A stretch of 58,704 bases of DNA from Clostridia bacterium (GTDB lineage: Bacteria; Bacillota; Clostridia; Christensenellales; Aristaeellaceae). This document shows, piece after piece, positions 42,325 through 49,901 of the stretch. The stretch lies in assembly GCA_009784985.1 (NCBI GenBank), contig WQXF01000003.1, forward strand, positions 1 through 58,704. The letters are read 5' to 3'. The notes under the pieces were generated by a model. That model had not been told where the DNA came from. It was given only the letters and a program-made list of their open reading frames with translations, and made no database searches. A program made the translations under genes and the position numbers. The stretch's first letter is position 1. Every line of letters starts with the position of its first letter.

Positions 42325-43353
42325 ATGGCAGTGAATAAGGCAACCAATAAAGCAATGTTTGAGGGTTACGATAGAAGAATCGCTAAAATCGAAAAAGTGC
42401 TGGCCGAGTACGGCTTTAAATCCCTGGAAGATGTTAAAGAATTCCTGCTGCAAAAGGGCATTGATGTAGATGCCGTTGTGCGCGGTATACAGCCCATCGC
42501 CTTTGAGAACGCGGTGTGGGCCTACATTCTGGGTGCCGGCATCGCGGTAAAGAAGGGCATCACCAACGCCGCCGATGCTGCCGAAACCATCGGTTTGGGC
42601 CTGCAGGCTTTTTGCATCCCCGGCTCGGTGGCCGATCAGCGCGAGGTGGGCTTGGGCCACGGCAATCTGGGCGCCATGCTGCTGCGCGAGGAAACCAAGT
42701 GCTTTTGTTTCCTGGCCGGCCATGAGTCCTTTGCCGCCGCCGAGGGCGCCATTGGCATCGCCCGCACCGCCAACAAGGTGCGGAAAGAGCCGCTGCGCGT
42801 GATGCTCAACGGCCTGGGCAAGGATGCTGCTTACATCATCTCGCGCATCAATGGTTTTACCTACGTGCAAACCCAGTACGATTACGCTACGGGGGCGCTC
42901 AACATCGTACGCGAAAAGGCCTTCTCCACAGGCGAAAAGGCCAAGGTGCGCGTGTATGGCGCCGACGATGTGAGCGAGGGCGTGGCCATCATGCGCCAAG
43001 AGAACGTGGATGTATCCATCACCGGCAACTCCACCAACCCCACCCGCTTTCAGCATCCGGTGGCGGGTACCTACAAAAAATGGGCCGTGGAGCACGGCAA
43101 GGCGTATTTTTCGGTGGCTTCGGGCGGCGGCACCGGCCGCACCCTGCATCCGGACAACATGGCCGCCGGACCCGCCTCTTACGGCATGACTGATACCATG
43201 GGCCGCATGCACTCCGACGCGCAGTTTGCCGGCAGTTCCTCGGTACCCGCCCATGTGGAGATGATGGGTTTGATCGGTATGGGCAACAACCCCATGGTGG
43301 GGGCAACTGTGGCTTGTGCTGTGGCGATTGAGGAAGCGGCCAGGGGCGCGTAG
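42325..43353 (+). CDS. GGGtGRT family protein
   Basis: 342 residues after AAGGAGGAGG. The name-giving motif SGGGTGRTLHPDNMAAGPAS is followed by YGMTDTMGRMHSDAQFAGSS, and both are strongly conserved in this family. It is found mainly in anaerobes directly after the NifU-like gene. Its function is unknown, and several conserved Cys and His residues suggest a metal- or cluster-linked role. Confidence 0.92.
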   Translation: MAVNKATNKAMFEGYDRRIAKIEKVLAEYGFKSLEDVKEFLLQKGIDVDAVVRGIQPIAFENAVWAYILGAGIAVKKGITNAADAAETIGLGLQAFCIPGSVADQREVGLGHGNLGAMLLREETKCFCFLAGHESFAAAEGAIGIARTANKVRKEPLRVMLNGLGKDAAYIISRINGFTYVQTQYDYATGALNIVREKAFSTGEKAKVRVYGADDVSEGVAIMRQENVDVSITGNSTNPTRFQHPVAGTYKKWAVEHGKAYFSVASGGGTGRTLHPDNMAAGPASYGMTDTMGRMHSDAQFAGSSSVPAHVEMMGLIGMGNNPMVGATVACAVAIEEAARGA

Positions 43354-43373
43354 ATATAGGTTTATGCAAAAGG

Positions 43374-43406
43374 GCTCCCAGCGGGTTTTTGCTGGGAGCT
43401 TTTTTG
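43374..43406 (+). terminator. Terminator of the GGGtGRT operon
   Basis: GCTCCCAGC pairs with GCTGGGAGC over nine perfect pairs, followed by six T. Confidence 0.92.
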
Positions 43407-43416
43407 CATGAACCGG

Positions 43417-44448
43417 CTATCGCCCGATATAAGCCAAAATCAGCTTCATCGCATTTTCCACACCCTGGACGTGGCTGCGCTCGTAGCCGTGGGAGGCGTA
43501 AACGCCCGGCCCGATGAGCGCGCACCGCAGGTCGTGGCCGGCCTCCCGGGCGGAGGCTGCGTCGGAGCCGTAGGAGGGGTAGATGTCTACGGCGTATTGC
43601 AGTTTGTTGGCCTTGGCTAATTCGATGAGTTCAGTGGTTAGGTGATAATCGTAGGGGCCGGTGGAATCCATGGCGCAAATCGATACCATGGTTTCTGCGC
43701 AAGTTAGGCCATCGCCTACGCAGCCCATGTCCACCACCAGCATATCCTCGGCATCGGCGGGCACACCCTGGGACGCGCCGTGGCCCACCTCCTCGTACAC
43801 CGAGAAATGCAGCGTAACCTTCCGGGCCAAGCCCATGCCGCCGCATACTGCCTCCGCGATGGCCAGCAGGATGGCGGCACTTAGCTTGTCATCCAAAAAG
43901 CGGCTGCGGATAAACCCAGAGGGTGTGATCACCAGCCGAGGATCCAGCGATACCACATCGCCCACACAGATCCCCAGTGCGGCCACGGCCTCCTTGCCGT
44001 CCGCCAGTTCATCCAGCAGTATCTCCATGGTGTCCTGGTTGCGGGCCGATGTATCCAACTCCTCGTTGACGTGTTTGGAGGCGTTTTGCAGCTGCACCAC
44101 GCCGGTGTAGGTACGGGCATCGCGAGTGTGCACGGCGACCTGCTCGGTTTCCAATGCCTGGTAAGAGGGGCTGCCCAGCCTGGTGAAGCGCAGCCTGCCG
44201 GTTTCGGTGATCTCGCGTACCATCAGGCCCAGGGTATCCACGTGGGCGGACAACACCGTGTGCCGGGCGCCTTTATCCATCAGCGTGCAGCTCACAGTGC
44301 CCTTGCGGGAGCGGATGGGGGAAAAGCCGTATCCGGCCAAGGTGTCCATCAGGTGGCGCGACAGCCCATCGGTATATCCGGTGGGGCTGGGGATGGCCAC
44401 CAATTGGCGCAGATGATCCAGCACCCGGTTGACATCTATCGTATGCAT
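43417..44448 (-). CDS. M42 family metallopeptidase
   Basis: 343 residues. Co-catalytic metal ligands are seen in SAHVDTLGL (His, Asp), FLDDKLSAA (Asp), YEEVGHGAS (Glu pair) and VVDMGCVGDG. This is the tetrahedral aminopeptidase/glucanase fold. It probably trims peptides in the cytoplasm. The start overlaps the upstream aminotransferase stop by 13 bases, so the two are one operon. Confidence 0.93.
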   Translation of the reverse strand: MHTIDVNRVLDHLRQLVAIPSPTGYTDGLSRHLMDTLAGYGFSPIRSRKGTVSCTLMDKGARHTVLSAHVDTLGLMVREITETGRLRFTRLGSPSYQALETEQVAVHTRDARTYTGVVQLQNASKHVNEELDTSARNQDTMEILLDELADGKEAVAALGICVGDVVSLDPRLVITPSGFIRSRFLDDKLSAAILLAIAEAVCGGMGLARKVTLHFSVYEEVGHGASQGVPADAEDMLVVDMGCVGDGLTCAETMVSICAMDSTGPYDYHLTTELIELAKANKLQYAVDIYPSYGSDAASAREAGHDLRCALIGPGVYASHGYERSHVQGVENAMKLILAYIGR

Positions 44449-45311
44449 TTTAGATTCTCCGTTCTCAGTTCCTTTTCGATCCGTTGCCGGTAGGCTGCCT
44501 GCAGCGCTTCGGTGATTGGGCCGCGCTTGCCGTCACGGATCACCCGGCCCTCCACCCGGACTACCGGCGTGGGGCGGCGCGATACCGAAGATGAAAACGC
44601 TTCATCGGCGGCATACAGCTCATCGATGGTGAATGGGCGCTCCTCCACCGGAAAACCCAAGGCGGCCGCATCCTCCAGCAGATGGGCGCGAGTGACGCCC
44701 GCCAGTATGGCTTGGGTGACCGGGTGGGTTATGATGCGCCCATCCCGCACGATGTACATGTTGGCGCTGGCGCATTCTGTAACCGTATCGCCGCGATAAA
44801 AGATGGCTTGGGTGCATCCTTTTTCCACGGCGTGCTGCATGGCCAGCACATTGGGCAGCAGGTTGAGGCACTTGATATCGCACCGGCCCCAGCGGATATC
44901 CTCAAAGAGCACGGCATCGTCGCCTTGCTCATAAGCACGGCTGTCGTAGGGGTGGGGCCGTACGGTGAGCGTAAATACGCCGGGGGTTTCTTGGGGTGGG
45001 AATTGATGCACCCGTGGGGCCACCCCGCGGGATACCTGCATGTACACCAGCAGCGAATCGCCCTCCACCCGGCTTAGCGCCTCGTGTACGATGGATTCGA
45101 TCTGCTGCCGGTTGTAGGGGCAGGTAAGGCGCAGCGCGGCGCAACTGCGATCCCAGCGGTCCAGGTGCTCCCGCAGCGCAAAGGGTTTGTGGTCAAAGGC
45201 CAGCAGCGCCTCGTACACGCCGTCTCCAAACTGATAGGCGCGATCCTCCAGCGATACCCTTGCCTCGGCAATGGGCAGATAGGCTCCTCCCACGTATGCG
45301 ATATCCTGCAT
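44436..45311 (-). CDS. Aminotransferase class IV (D-amino-acid or branched-chain type)
   Basis: 291 residues from ATG 45311 after GGAGG. PLP Lys lies in DIKCLNLLPNVLA. Other family blocks are ARVSLEDRAYQFGDGVYEALL and TECASANMYIV. The length and the FGDGVYE block resemble D-alanine aminotransferases, which supply D-amino acids for peptidoglycan. A branched-chain aminotransferase is the main alternative. It shares a transcript with the M42 peptidase. Confidence 0.9.
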   Translation of the reverse strand: MQDIAYVGGAYLPIAEARVSLEDRAYQFGDGVYEALLAFDHKPFALREHLDRWDRSCAALRLTCPYNRQQIESIVHEALSRVEGDSLLVYMQVSRGVAPRVHQFPPQETPGVFTLTVRPHPYDSRAYEQGDDAVLFEDIRWGRCDIKCLNLLPNVLAMQHAVEKGCTQAIFYRGDTVTECASANMYIVRDGRIITHPVTQAILAGVTRAHLLEDAAALGFPVEERPFTIDELYAADEAFSSSVSRRPTPVVRVEGRVIRDGKRGPITEALQAAYRQRIEKELRTENLKCIR

Positions 45312-45359
45312 GGGCGTTCCTCCTCGTCGTTGGTCTTTGGGGAAGACGGGCTTTGCTGT

Positions 45360-45368
45360 ATTATAGCA
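45360..45368 (-). promoter_or_regulatory. Extended -10 promoter of the aminotransferase operon
   Basis: On the minus strand TGC-TATAAT, about 50 bases before the start codon, with no clear -35. Confidence 0.5.
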
Positions 45369-45410
45369 CGTTTTATAGATTTTTTTGCTAGATTTTTTGC
45401 GTAAAAGGGC

Positions 45411-45439
45411 TTGTTTTTTGAGCCAACTTCCTGTATGAT
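45411..45439 (+). promoter_or_regulatory. Promoter of the tRNA-Thr/tRNA-Arg unit
   Basis: TTGTTT, a 17-base spacer and TATGAT, 20 bases before the tRNA-Thr 5' end. Confidence 0.65.
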
Positions 45440-45458
45440 AGGTGCGTTGTCTTGTTGC

Positions 45459-45531
<73 letters not shown>

Positions 45532-45536
45532 TATGT

Positions 45537-45610
45537 GCGCCCATAGCTCAGCCGGATAGAGTGTTTGACTACGAATCAAAAGGTCGCAGGTTCGAATCCT
45601 GCTGGGCGCG
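45537..45610 (+). tRNA. tRNA-Arg (ACG)
   Basis: 74 bases with acceptor GCGCCCA/TGGGCGC, anticodon stem TTTGA/TCAAA with loop CTACGAA, and T arm GCAGG-TTCGAAT-CCTGC. The 3' CCA is not encoded. An integrase gene facing this tRNA begins the phage-like element, so the 3' end is the likely attachment site. Confidence 0.97.
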
Positions 45611-45612
45611 TA
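45583..45612. other. Probable left attachment site (attL) at the tRNA-Arg 3' end
   Basis: The T arm and acceptor 3' half of tRNA-Arg adjoin a tyrosine integrase reading towards it and a run of phage genes beyond it. Elements of this type usually integrate at the tRNA 3' end and restore it. The matching right site would lie beyond the window, so the exact core is inferred. Confidence 0.5.
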
Positions 45613-45620
45613 GAAGATAG

Positions 45621-45656
45621 AACCCTTGAGAATGCTAGGTTCTCAAGGGTTTTTTA
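45621..45656 (+). terminator. Terminator after tRNA-Arg
   Basis: AACCCTTGAGAA pairs with TTCTCAAGGGTT over 12 perfect pairs, followed by a T tract. Confidence 0.92.
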
Positions 45657-45692
45657 TTTATATTTTCAATCATATTTCCGGCTCTTGAAAAG

Positions 45693-46859
45693 TTAGTCAG
45701 GCAACTTTTCGGCAACTTTTTCTTTAGAGAACACCTTTTTTAGCTGCTGCGCTGCATCTTTTATGTGCATATTATTCAAGTGCGTGTATATTTTTGCAGT
45801 GGTTGCGTAATCGGAGTGACCGAGCAGACGCATGGCTACCAACGGATCAACGCCTGCGTTATACAAAGCCGTCGCGTAGTTGTGACGGAAATAATGGGGC
45901 GTTATCTCCGCTTTCCAATCAAAACGAACATCGGGGCGCCGCTTCTTTTGTGCCTTTGGGTCTTCTTCGCGTTCAACACGGACAGCCATGCCTGCGTCAA
46001 TCATCAGCTCCATCCAGCGCCGTTGAAACGTTGTATAGGATAGGGGAGAGTTCCCGGCAGCGCCAAACAGGAACAGGTGCGGGAGTGACCTTTTGCTTCG
46101 CAAGAGATTGAAAAGCTGCTCCGGTATTGGGATGTGCCGATCTGCTGCCGCCGATTTCAGATTATCAACAACTCCCCTGCTACCGTGGGTGTAGTCAATG
46201 TCCCTTTGGATTTGAACCGTTTCGTTCTGCCAATCAAAATCACCCCATTGCAGACCAAGAGCCTCCCCACGCCTGACACCGAGGTAATATAAAACGGCAA
46301 ACAGCATGCCATGCTTATGATGAAAGATGGATTGCTCGATTTGAGCACATTCCTCGGCGGTGAAAGCTCTGCGTTCTTCCACTATGGCTGGCTTTGGGCG
46401 CATGAGCGCTAGGCTTGGATCGCGCTGAAGGATTCCCTCAGCGCACGCTGAGTTAAACACGTTACGCAAAATGGTCATCACCATGGTAATGGTGGTTTTG
46501 CTTTTGCCTGCATAACCGTTTAACCACTCCTGCAACTCAAAAGGTTGGATGGCACGCAGCATGCGGTTACCAAACGCGGGCAAGACATGATTATTCAGGA
46601 AATTGCGATAACCGACGCGCGACGGCTCGGATAGATGAGGTTCTTTCTTTGCGCGATACCATGCGACGGCATACTCCGCAAATAACTTATCTTGGACATT
46701 AACGGCTCCATCGATAAAGTGCGCTCTCGCCGTCTGCTTTGCTTCCTCAAGCTCCCGCCTGGTGCGGCCAGACACATATTTCACAATCGGCTTTCCATCC
46801 GCCGTAGCGCCAATGGTTATCTTCGCGCGGTAGCGACCGTCAGATTGCTTTTTTGGCAT
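45693..46859 (-). CDS. Tyrosine-family site-specific integrase
   Basis: 388 residues after AAAGGAG. An N-terminal arm-binding domain (AP2-like, KKQSDGRYRAKITIG) and a SAM-like core-binding domain precede the catalytic domain. That domain has Arg in LGVRRGEALGL, a Lys region around DNLKSAAADRHIP, HYFRHNYAT (His-x-x-Arg), LLGHSD and the nucleophile Tyr in TTAKIYTHL. It integrates and excises the element at tRNA-Arg. Confidence 0.95.
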   Translation of the reverse strand: MPKKQSDGRYRAKITIGATADGKPIVKYVSGRTRRELEEAKQTARAHFIDGAVNVQDKLFAEYAVAWYRAKKEPHLSEPSRVGYRNFLNNHVLPAFGNRMLRAIQPFELQEWLNGYAGKSKTTITMVMTILRNVFNSACAEGILQRDPSLALMRPKPAIVEERRAFTAEECAQIEQSIFHHKHGMLFAVLYYLGVRRGEALGLQWGDFDWQNETVQIQRDIDYTHGSRGVVDNLKSAAADRHIPIPEQLFNLLRSKRSLPHLFLFGAAGNSPLSYTTFQRRWMELMIDAGMAVRVEREEDPKAQKKRRPDVRFDWKAEITPHYFRHNYATALYNAGVDPLVAMRLLGHSDYATTAKIYTHLNNMHIKDAAQQLKKVFSKEKVAEKLPD

Positions 46860-47132
46860 AGTATGCTCCTTTCGCCTAATTGTGAATTTTGCACAAATCC
46901 GCTCGTTGCAAAGCCAGGGAAAACGGTGAATCGGTTTGTGCGTTTCTAGCAGAAGTATGTATGATGAGCCTTACGAATAATAGAAATAAAGCATAAATGT
47001 TGCACAAAATACTCGGCAAAAACAGACAAATTATGAGGCTTTTTTTCTTTCCGGGAAAGGTTTGCATGTTTGGTGCGTATGGTGTAGAATTTATTAACTG
47101 GTATAGGGAAAAAAATAAGTTTTGTTAAAAGC

Positions 47133-47158
47133 GAACAAAGTTCTCAAAACACATGTTC
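47133..47158. promoter_or_regulatory. LexA-like box cluster 1
   Basis: GAAC-AAA-GTTC at 47133-47143 (spacing one base short) and AAAC-ACAT-GTTC at 47147-47158 approach the Gram-positive LexA consensus GAAC-N4-GTTC. A third related site is at 47244-47255. Confidence 0.4.
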
Positions 47159-47243
47159 TGTGGATGAAGGGGTGAACCGCCAAGGCGCAAGATTTTGAAA
47201 ATAGTGGTATCTGTAATTTCTTGTAATGATTATTTCTGCTTAC

Positions 47244-47255
47244 AAACACATGTTC
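47244..47255. promoter_or_regulatory. LexA-like box 2
   Basis: AAAC-ACAT-GTTC, the same 12 bases as at 47147-47158, 52 bases before the small gene at 47307. Confidence 0.4.
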
Positions 47256-47306
47256 CCGTGTTACGATGAGTGCGAATGAGCGTTTGAAATGCGAGGAGGC
47301 TTTGCT

Positions 47307-47426
47307 GTGAACGAGTGGTATGTGGAGAAGATTATCGAATTATTGCAAAAAATCAAATCGCCGGAGGCCTTACGGCATATCTTTAATTATGCCAAGCGCG
47401 CTTTTGAAACAGAACAAAAAGAGTAG
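47307..47426 (+). CDS. Small phage protein (39 residues)
   Basis: GTG 47307 after GAGGAGG, stop 47426. The peptide begins MNEWYVEKIIELLQKI and is amphipathic and helical (PEALRHIFNYAKRAF). It resembles the very small regulators found beside phage repressors, but I cannot name a family. It is convergent with the repressor gene, and LexA-like dyads lie upstream. Confidence 0.6.
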   Translation: MNEWYVEKIIELLQKIKSPEALRHIFNYAKRAFETEQKE

Positions 47427-47431
47427 AGCTG

Positions 47432-47797
47432 CTAGCCTTCGATTTTCGATAGAATATCGATGAATTTTTCGAGAAGTGACAATTCTTTGTCATCAAGAGA
47501 AGCAATTAGTCTGAGGAACTTCTTTGGCAGTTCCCGTTCACCATTTACTATATCATAGGCGATGCCGTCAAGGTCATCGTCTTTTTCTATGTCTTTTGGG
47601 CCTTCTCCGGTTTCAAGCCACTCGCGATGAATTCCGAACTCTTTGCAGATGGCAACACGGATTGCTTCGATTGGCGTGCGCATATCACTTTCGTAGTTTG
47701 TTACTGTGTTTGCTGCAACGCCTATCTTCTTGGCAAATTCATATTGCTTTAGCTGTGCGCCTTTTCTGACAATCTTTATTCGTTCGCCTAGTGTCAT
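47432..47797 (-). CDS. Phage-type XRE repressor (CI-like)
   Basis: 121 residues after AAGGGGGTGA. N-terminal helix-turn-helix LGERIKIVRKGAQLKQYEFAKKIGVAANTVTNYESDMRTP. The C-terminal acidic region lacks an S24 protease domain, so induction must be by another route (antirepressor or small protein). It is divergent from the early genes across a region with paired promoters and palindromic operators. Confidence 0.88.
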   Translation of the reverse strand: MTLGERIKIVRKGAQLKQYEFAKKIGVAANTVTNYESDMRTPIEAIRVAICKEFGIHREWLETGEGPKDIEKDDDLDGIAYDIVNGERELPKKFLRLIASLDDKELSLLEKFIDILSKIEG

Positions 47798-47818
47798 ACG
47801 GTCACCCCCTTATTGTGA

Positions 47819-47847
47819 ACAATAACATCAAATATTCTCAATGTCAA
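47819..47847 (-). promoter_or_regulatory. Repressor promoter (PRM-like)
   Basis: On the minus strand TTGACA, a 17-base spacer and TATTGT, 22 bases before the repressor start. Confidence 0.75.
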
Positions 47848-47866
47848 TATTTTTTCAAAGCAGGTA

Positions 47867-47895
47867 TTGACAAACCTTTCGTTGAAGACTATAAT
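47867..47895 (+). promoter_or_regulatory. Early promoter (PR-like), exact consensus
   Basis: TTGACA, a 17-base spacer and TATAAT. One operator half lies in the spacer and the full palindrome abuts the -10, so repressor binding would block polymerase. Confidence 0.92.
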
Positions 47896-47910
47896 CCTTT
47901 CATTGAAAGG
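47875..47910. promoter_or_regulatory. Two repressor operators CCTTTC-N-TTGAAAGG
   Basis: CCTTTCATTGAAAGG at 47896-47910 is a perfect 15-base dyad around one base. CCTTTCGTTGAAG at 47875-47887 is a partial copy 21 bases upstream, i.e. two helical turns away on the same face. This spacing suits cooperative binding of the XRE repressor. Confidence 0.7.
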
Positions 47911-47931
47911 TTTTGAGAGGGCGGTGAGAAC

Positions 47932-48063
47932 ATGACAAGAGAAAAGCGCCTGCTTCGTAAGTTCGAAAAGCTCCCAACCCCGATTAAGCACGCGGTGTTT
48001 GCGCTTGTAGAAATGCTGATTGCTCAAAAGGAAGTTCTGGCGAAGAAGCAAGAGAGCGCGTAG
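47932..48063 (+). CDS. Small phage early protein (43 residues)
   Basis: ATG 47932 after GGCGGTGAG, stop 48063, first gene from the early promoter. The peptide is basic and helical (TREKRLLRKFEKLPTPIKHAVFALVEML, ending KKQESA). No family is recognised. Its position matches Cro or small antirepressor genes but it lacks a clear helix-turn-helix. Confidence 0.6.
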   Translation: MTREKRLLRKFEKLPTPIKHAVFALVEMLIAQKEVLAKKQESA

Positions 48064-48126
48064 GGGATCGGCGTATCTTCGAATGACCTGTTCCAAGAAG
48101 AGACCGCATGAAAGGAGGTGCAAAAA

Positions 48127-48318
48127 ATGGAAGCAGGCAGGAGCGGTCAACAAAGCGCTCCAATGGTGGTTGGATGCGTGACCTTCGCGCCGTATGTGCT
48201 GCCAGATCATCGCGTGCCAGTCAAGCATCGCCGAAACCGATCTTTGGACGAGGCGCATCAGGAGCAACCTTCGGTTGTGGAGCCAAAAGAAAGCTCAACT
48301 GAGAAACGTGCTGAATGA
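48127..48318 (+). CDS. Possible small phage protein overlapping DUF6173 gene
   Basis: ATG 48127 follows AAAGGAGG by seven to eight bases, the best ribosome site in the area. 63 residues, ending SSTEKRAE. Its last third lies antisense over the end of the minus-strand DUF6173 gene, which argues either for true convergent overlap or for a non-coding frame. No family recognised. Confidence 0.35.
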   Translation: MEAGRSGQQSAPMVVGCVTFAPYVLPDHRVPVKHRRNRSLDEAHQEQPSVVEPKESSTEKRAE

Positions 48319-48616
48319 GGGTGACATCCCGACCATTCTCAATCCCGCCAATAAATAACAGGTTTGGCCCGAGGGCTGCTACGCGTCGAACGTTGAGCTC
48401 GTGAACAACGCCGAAAGACGCAAGAACAATCCCGATTTCTTCCTCATCGCGCAGGCGTTTTTCAAACTCCATGAATACAACCTGAAGGCGCTTGCACACC
48501 TCCGGGGCAGTTGAAGCGATGGCGATTTCTCCTGGAAGACGTTTTCTGCGTTCCGTCTCGGCATGGCCATCCATAGCATCGTTAATTGCGGCCATTTGTT
48601 TATCCAGATTAAGCAT
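48221..48616 (-). CDS. DUF6173 family protein
   Basis: 131 residues from ATG 48616 after GAGGGG. The C-terminal two thirds match DUF6173: MEFEKRLRDEEEIGIVLASFG, LNVRRVAALGPNLLFIGGIENGRDVTLIQHVSQLSFLL and PKIGFG. Function unknown. It often lies next to phage repressors on the lysogenic strand, as it does here. Confidence 0.75.
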   Translation of the reverse strand: MLNLDKQMAAINDAMDGHAETERRKRLPGEIAIASTAPEVCKRLQVVFMEFEKRLRDEEEIGIVLASFGVVHELNVRRVAALGPNLLFIGGIENGRDVTLIQHVSQLSFLLAPQPKVAPDAPRPKIGFGDA

Positions 48617-48701
48617 AATTTTAACCCCTCATTTTTAGATATAAATGTCAAGAAATGGCGAAAAAAGCCAGCCCGGAAGAAGCCGAAAAAGGACTGATGG
48701 A

Positions 48702-48878
48702 ATGAAAAAACCGTTGATCGTTAACCTCCAATCCGGCGAAACGCTCGCCATTTCAGCAGAGAAAGTAGAAGCACTGGCCGAGCAAATGGGTATCAGCTAT
48801 CAATATGCGCGTGGGTACTTTCGCAGGTTGATGGAGGCAAGCAAGCAGAAGGATTCCGGCAACGAAAAGAGCGCGTAG
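48702..48878 (+). CDS. Small helix-turn-helix-like phage protein
   Basis: 58 residues from ATG 48702 after AAAGGACTGATGG. A 16-codon reading frame (48655-48705) ends in the overlapping ATGA and may couple translation. The sequence SGETLAISAEKVEALAEQMGISYQYARGYFRRLM has a helix-turn-helix pattern, so it is possibly DNA-binding. No named family. Confidence 0.6.
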   Translation: MKKPLIVNLQSGETLAISAEKVEALAEQMGISYQYARGYFRRLMEASKQKDSGNEKSA

Positions 48879-48892
48879 GGAGGCGAGACGCA

Positions 48893-49132
48893 TTGATCTA
48901 CTCTACGATTGTCAAAGGAGATTTCGCAGGCGTCGCAATTGTTTTCCCGCCTGAATGGGGCCCGGAACGCGTGGCATCAGTGCTGAGCGCCCTCTCTGCG
49001 CAGGTGATCGTATCGAAGCCTTACATTGTTACGAAACAAGAGGAAATCACCAAAGCGATCTCTGATTCTGATGCGTTGGCTAAGGAAAAAGGTTTTGAAC
49101 ACATCGTGCATTTCAAAAATCATTTATCGTAA
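48893..49132 (+). CDS. Small phage protein, unknown
   Basis: 79 residues from TTG 48893 after GGGAGG. Alternating strands and helices (MIYSTIVKGDFAGVAIVFPPEW, then VASVLSALSAQVIVSKPYIV). It converges with the minus-strand gene at 49120, overlapping by 13 bases at the stop codons. No family recognised. Confidence 0.55.
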   Translation: MIYSTIVKGDFAGVAIVFPPEWGPERVASVLSALSAQVIVSKPYIVTKQEEITKAISDSDALAKEKGFEHIVHFKNHLS

Positions 49133-49404
49133 GGGCCGTACTCGACGTAAGTTTTATCTTTTGGTGGAAATACGTTCGCTTGCGGGTGGCTGCGAAGAAA
49201 CATACAAGGAACACCGAAGGCAAAGTTGCCGTCGCACCGTTTCTCCGCTTTATAGTTTCTGGATGCACCTGAGCACACCGAACCCCGAAAAGCGTACTCC
49301 CCCAGTATTTCGGTCTCAACGTATTGGTGGCGGATAACTACATGTTTGTTGCCCTTTAGACGTTCGCACTCAAACGAATTAATTTCTTCGTATATACGTT
49401 TCAC
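49120..49404 (-). CDS. Small minus-strand phage protein, unknown
   Basis: 94 residues from GTG 49404 after AAGGGGG. Contains three Cys and many basic residues (VVIRHQYVETEILGEYAFRG). It is one of two minus-strand genes in the early region, so it may be expressed from the lysogenic side. No family recognised. Confidence 0.5.
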   Translation of the reverse strand: MKRIYEEINSFECERLKGNKHVVIRHQYVETEILGEYAFRGSVCSGASRNYKAEKRCDGNFAFGVPCMFLRSHPQANVFPPKDKTYVEYGPYDK

Positions 49405-49495
49405 AAAATACGCCCCCTTCAATAAAAACCTATCATAAGAAGCGACAAAAGACAACGAGAACGCACGATCCCGACCGAAAAGGAGGCCCACCCTC

Positions 49496-49774
49496 ATGGG
49501 AAAACCCGTATACCCGATGCCTACGCGCCTGGAGTACCTGATTGGTGTGTACGGCGAATGCTGCCGTCAAAGCGTGGCCGCGAAAATCTTGGGCATGAGC
49601 CCAGCCACCATTTCGACCATGACGAAGGATGGTCGCCTGAAGGCTGTGTGTGAAGGCAAAAGGGTGGATATGCATTCCATCGCAACATACATGGATGCGC
49701 CGGCGCAGGCGGACTTTAAGGCGCGGATCACAAAACGCAACGGTGGGAAGACGCCAAAGTTTTATGTGTCGTAG
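49496..49774 (+). CDS. Phage helix-turn-helix protein (excisionase-like)
   Basis: 92 residues from ATG 49496 after AAAAGGAGG. The segment CRQSVAAKILGMSPATISTMTKDGRLKAVCEGKRVDMHSIATYM has the layout of MerR/excisionase-type winged helix domains (helix-turn-helix, then a wing with a DGRLKAV hairpin). It could assist the integrase or regulate early genes. Confidence 0.65.
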   Translation: MGKPVYPMPTRLEYLIGVYGECCRQSVAAKILGMSPATISTMTKDGRLKAVCEGKRVDMHSIATYMDAPAQADFKARITKRNGGKTPKFYVS

Positions 49775-49790
49775 GGAGGTAGAAAGGCCC

Positions 49791-49901
49791 ATGAGATACG
49801 TTATTGCATTAATCCTATCTGCTGCGATTGGTGTTATTGTTGTCATTGCCTATCTGCATGCGGAGTTTCTGCGGCTCGTAGGCCCGGCATGGTATCAATG
49901 A
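49791..49901 (+). CDS. Single-helix membrane peptide
   Basis: 36 residues from ATG 49791 after GGGAGG. It is almost wholly one hydrophobic helix (YVIALILSAAIGVIVVIAYL) with a short tail ending in WYQ. It could be a phage membrane peptide of the holin or toxin size class, though no evidence of function is visible. Confidence 0.55.
   Translation: MRYVIALILSAAIGVIVVIAYLHAEFLRLVGPAWYQ

Larger units (their letters stand above)
46860..47306. other. Phage intergenic region with GCACAAA words and LexA-like boxes
   Basis: 447 bases without a convincing gene. It is AT-rich. The word GCACAAA occurs at 46891 and 47002 and its complement at 46935, which could be integrase arm sites. Dyads of the form AAAC-N4-GTTC lie at 47147 and 47244. 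I see no tRNA or strong terminator. Confidence 0.6.

Noticed and set aside
42145-43254. 369-codon frame antisense to the GGGtGRT gene
   Set aside because: The plus strand carries a strongly conserved family there, and the minus frame has no family signal.
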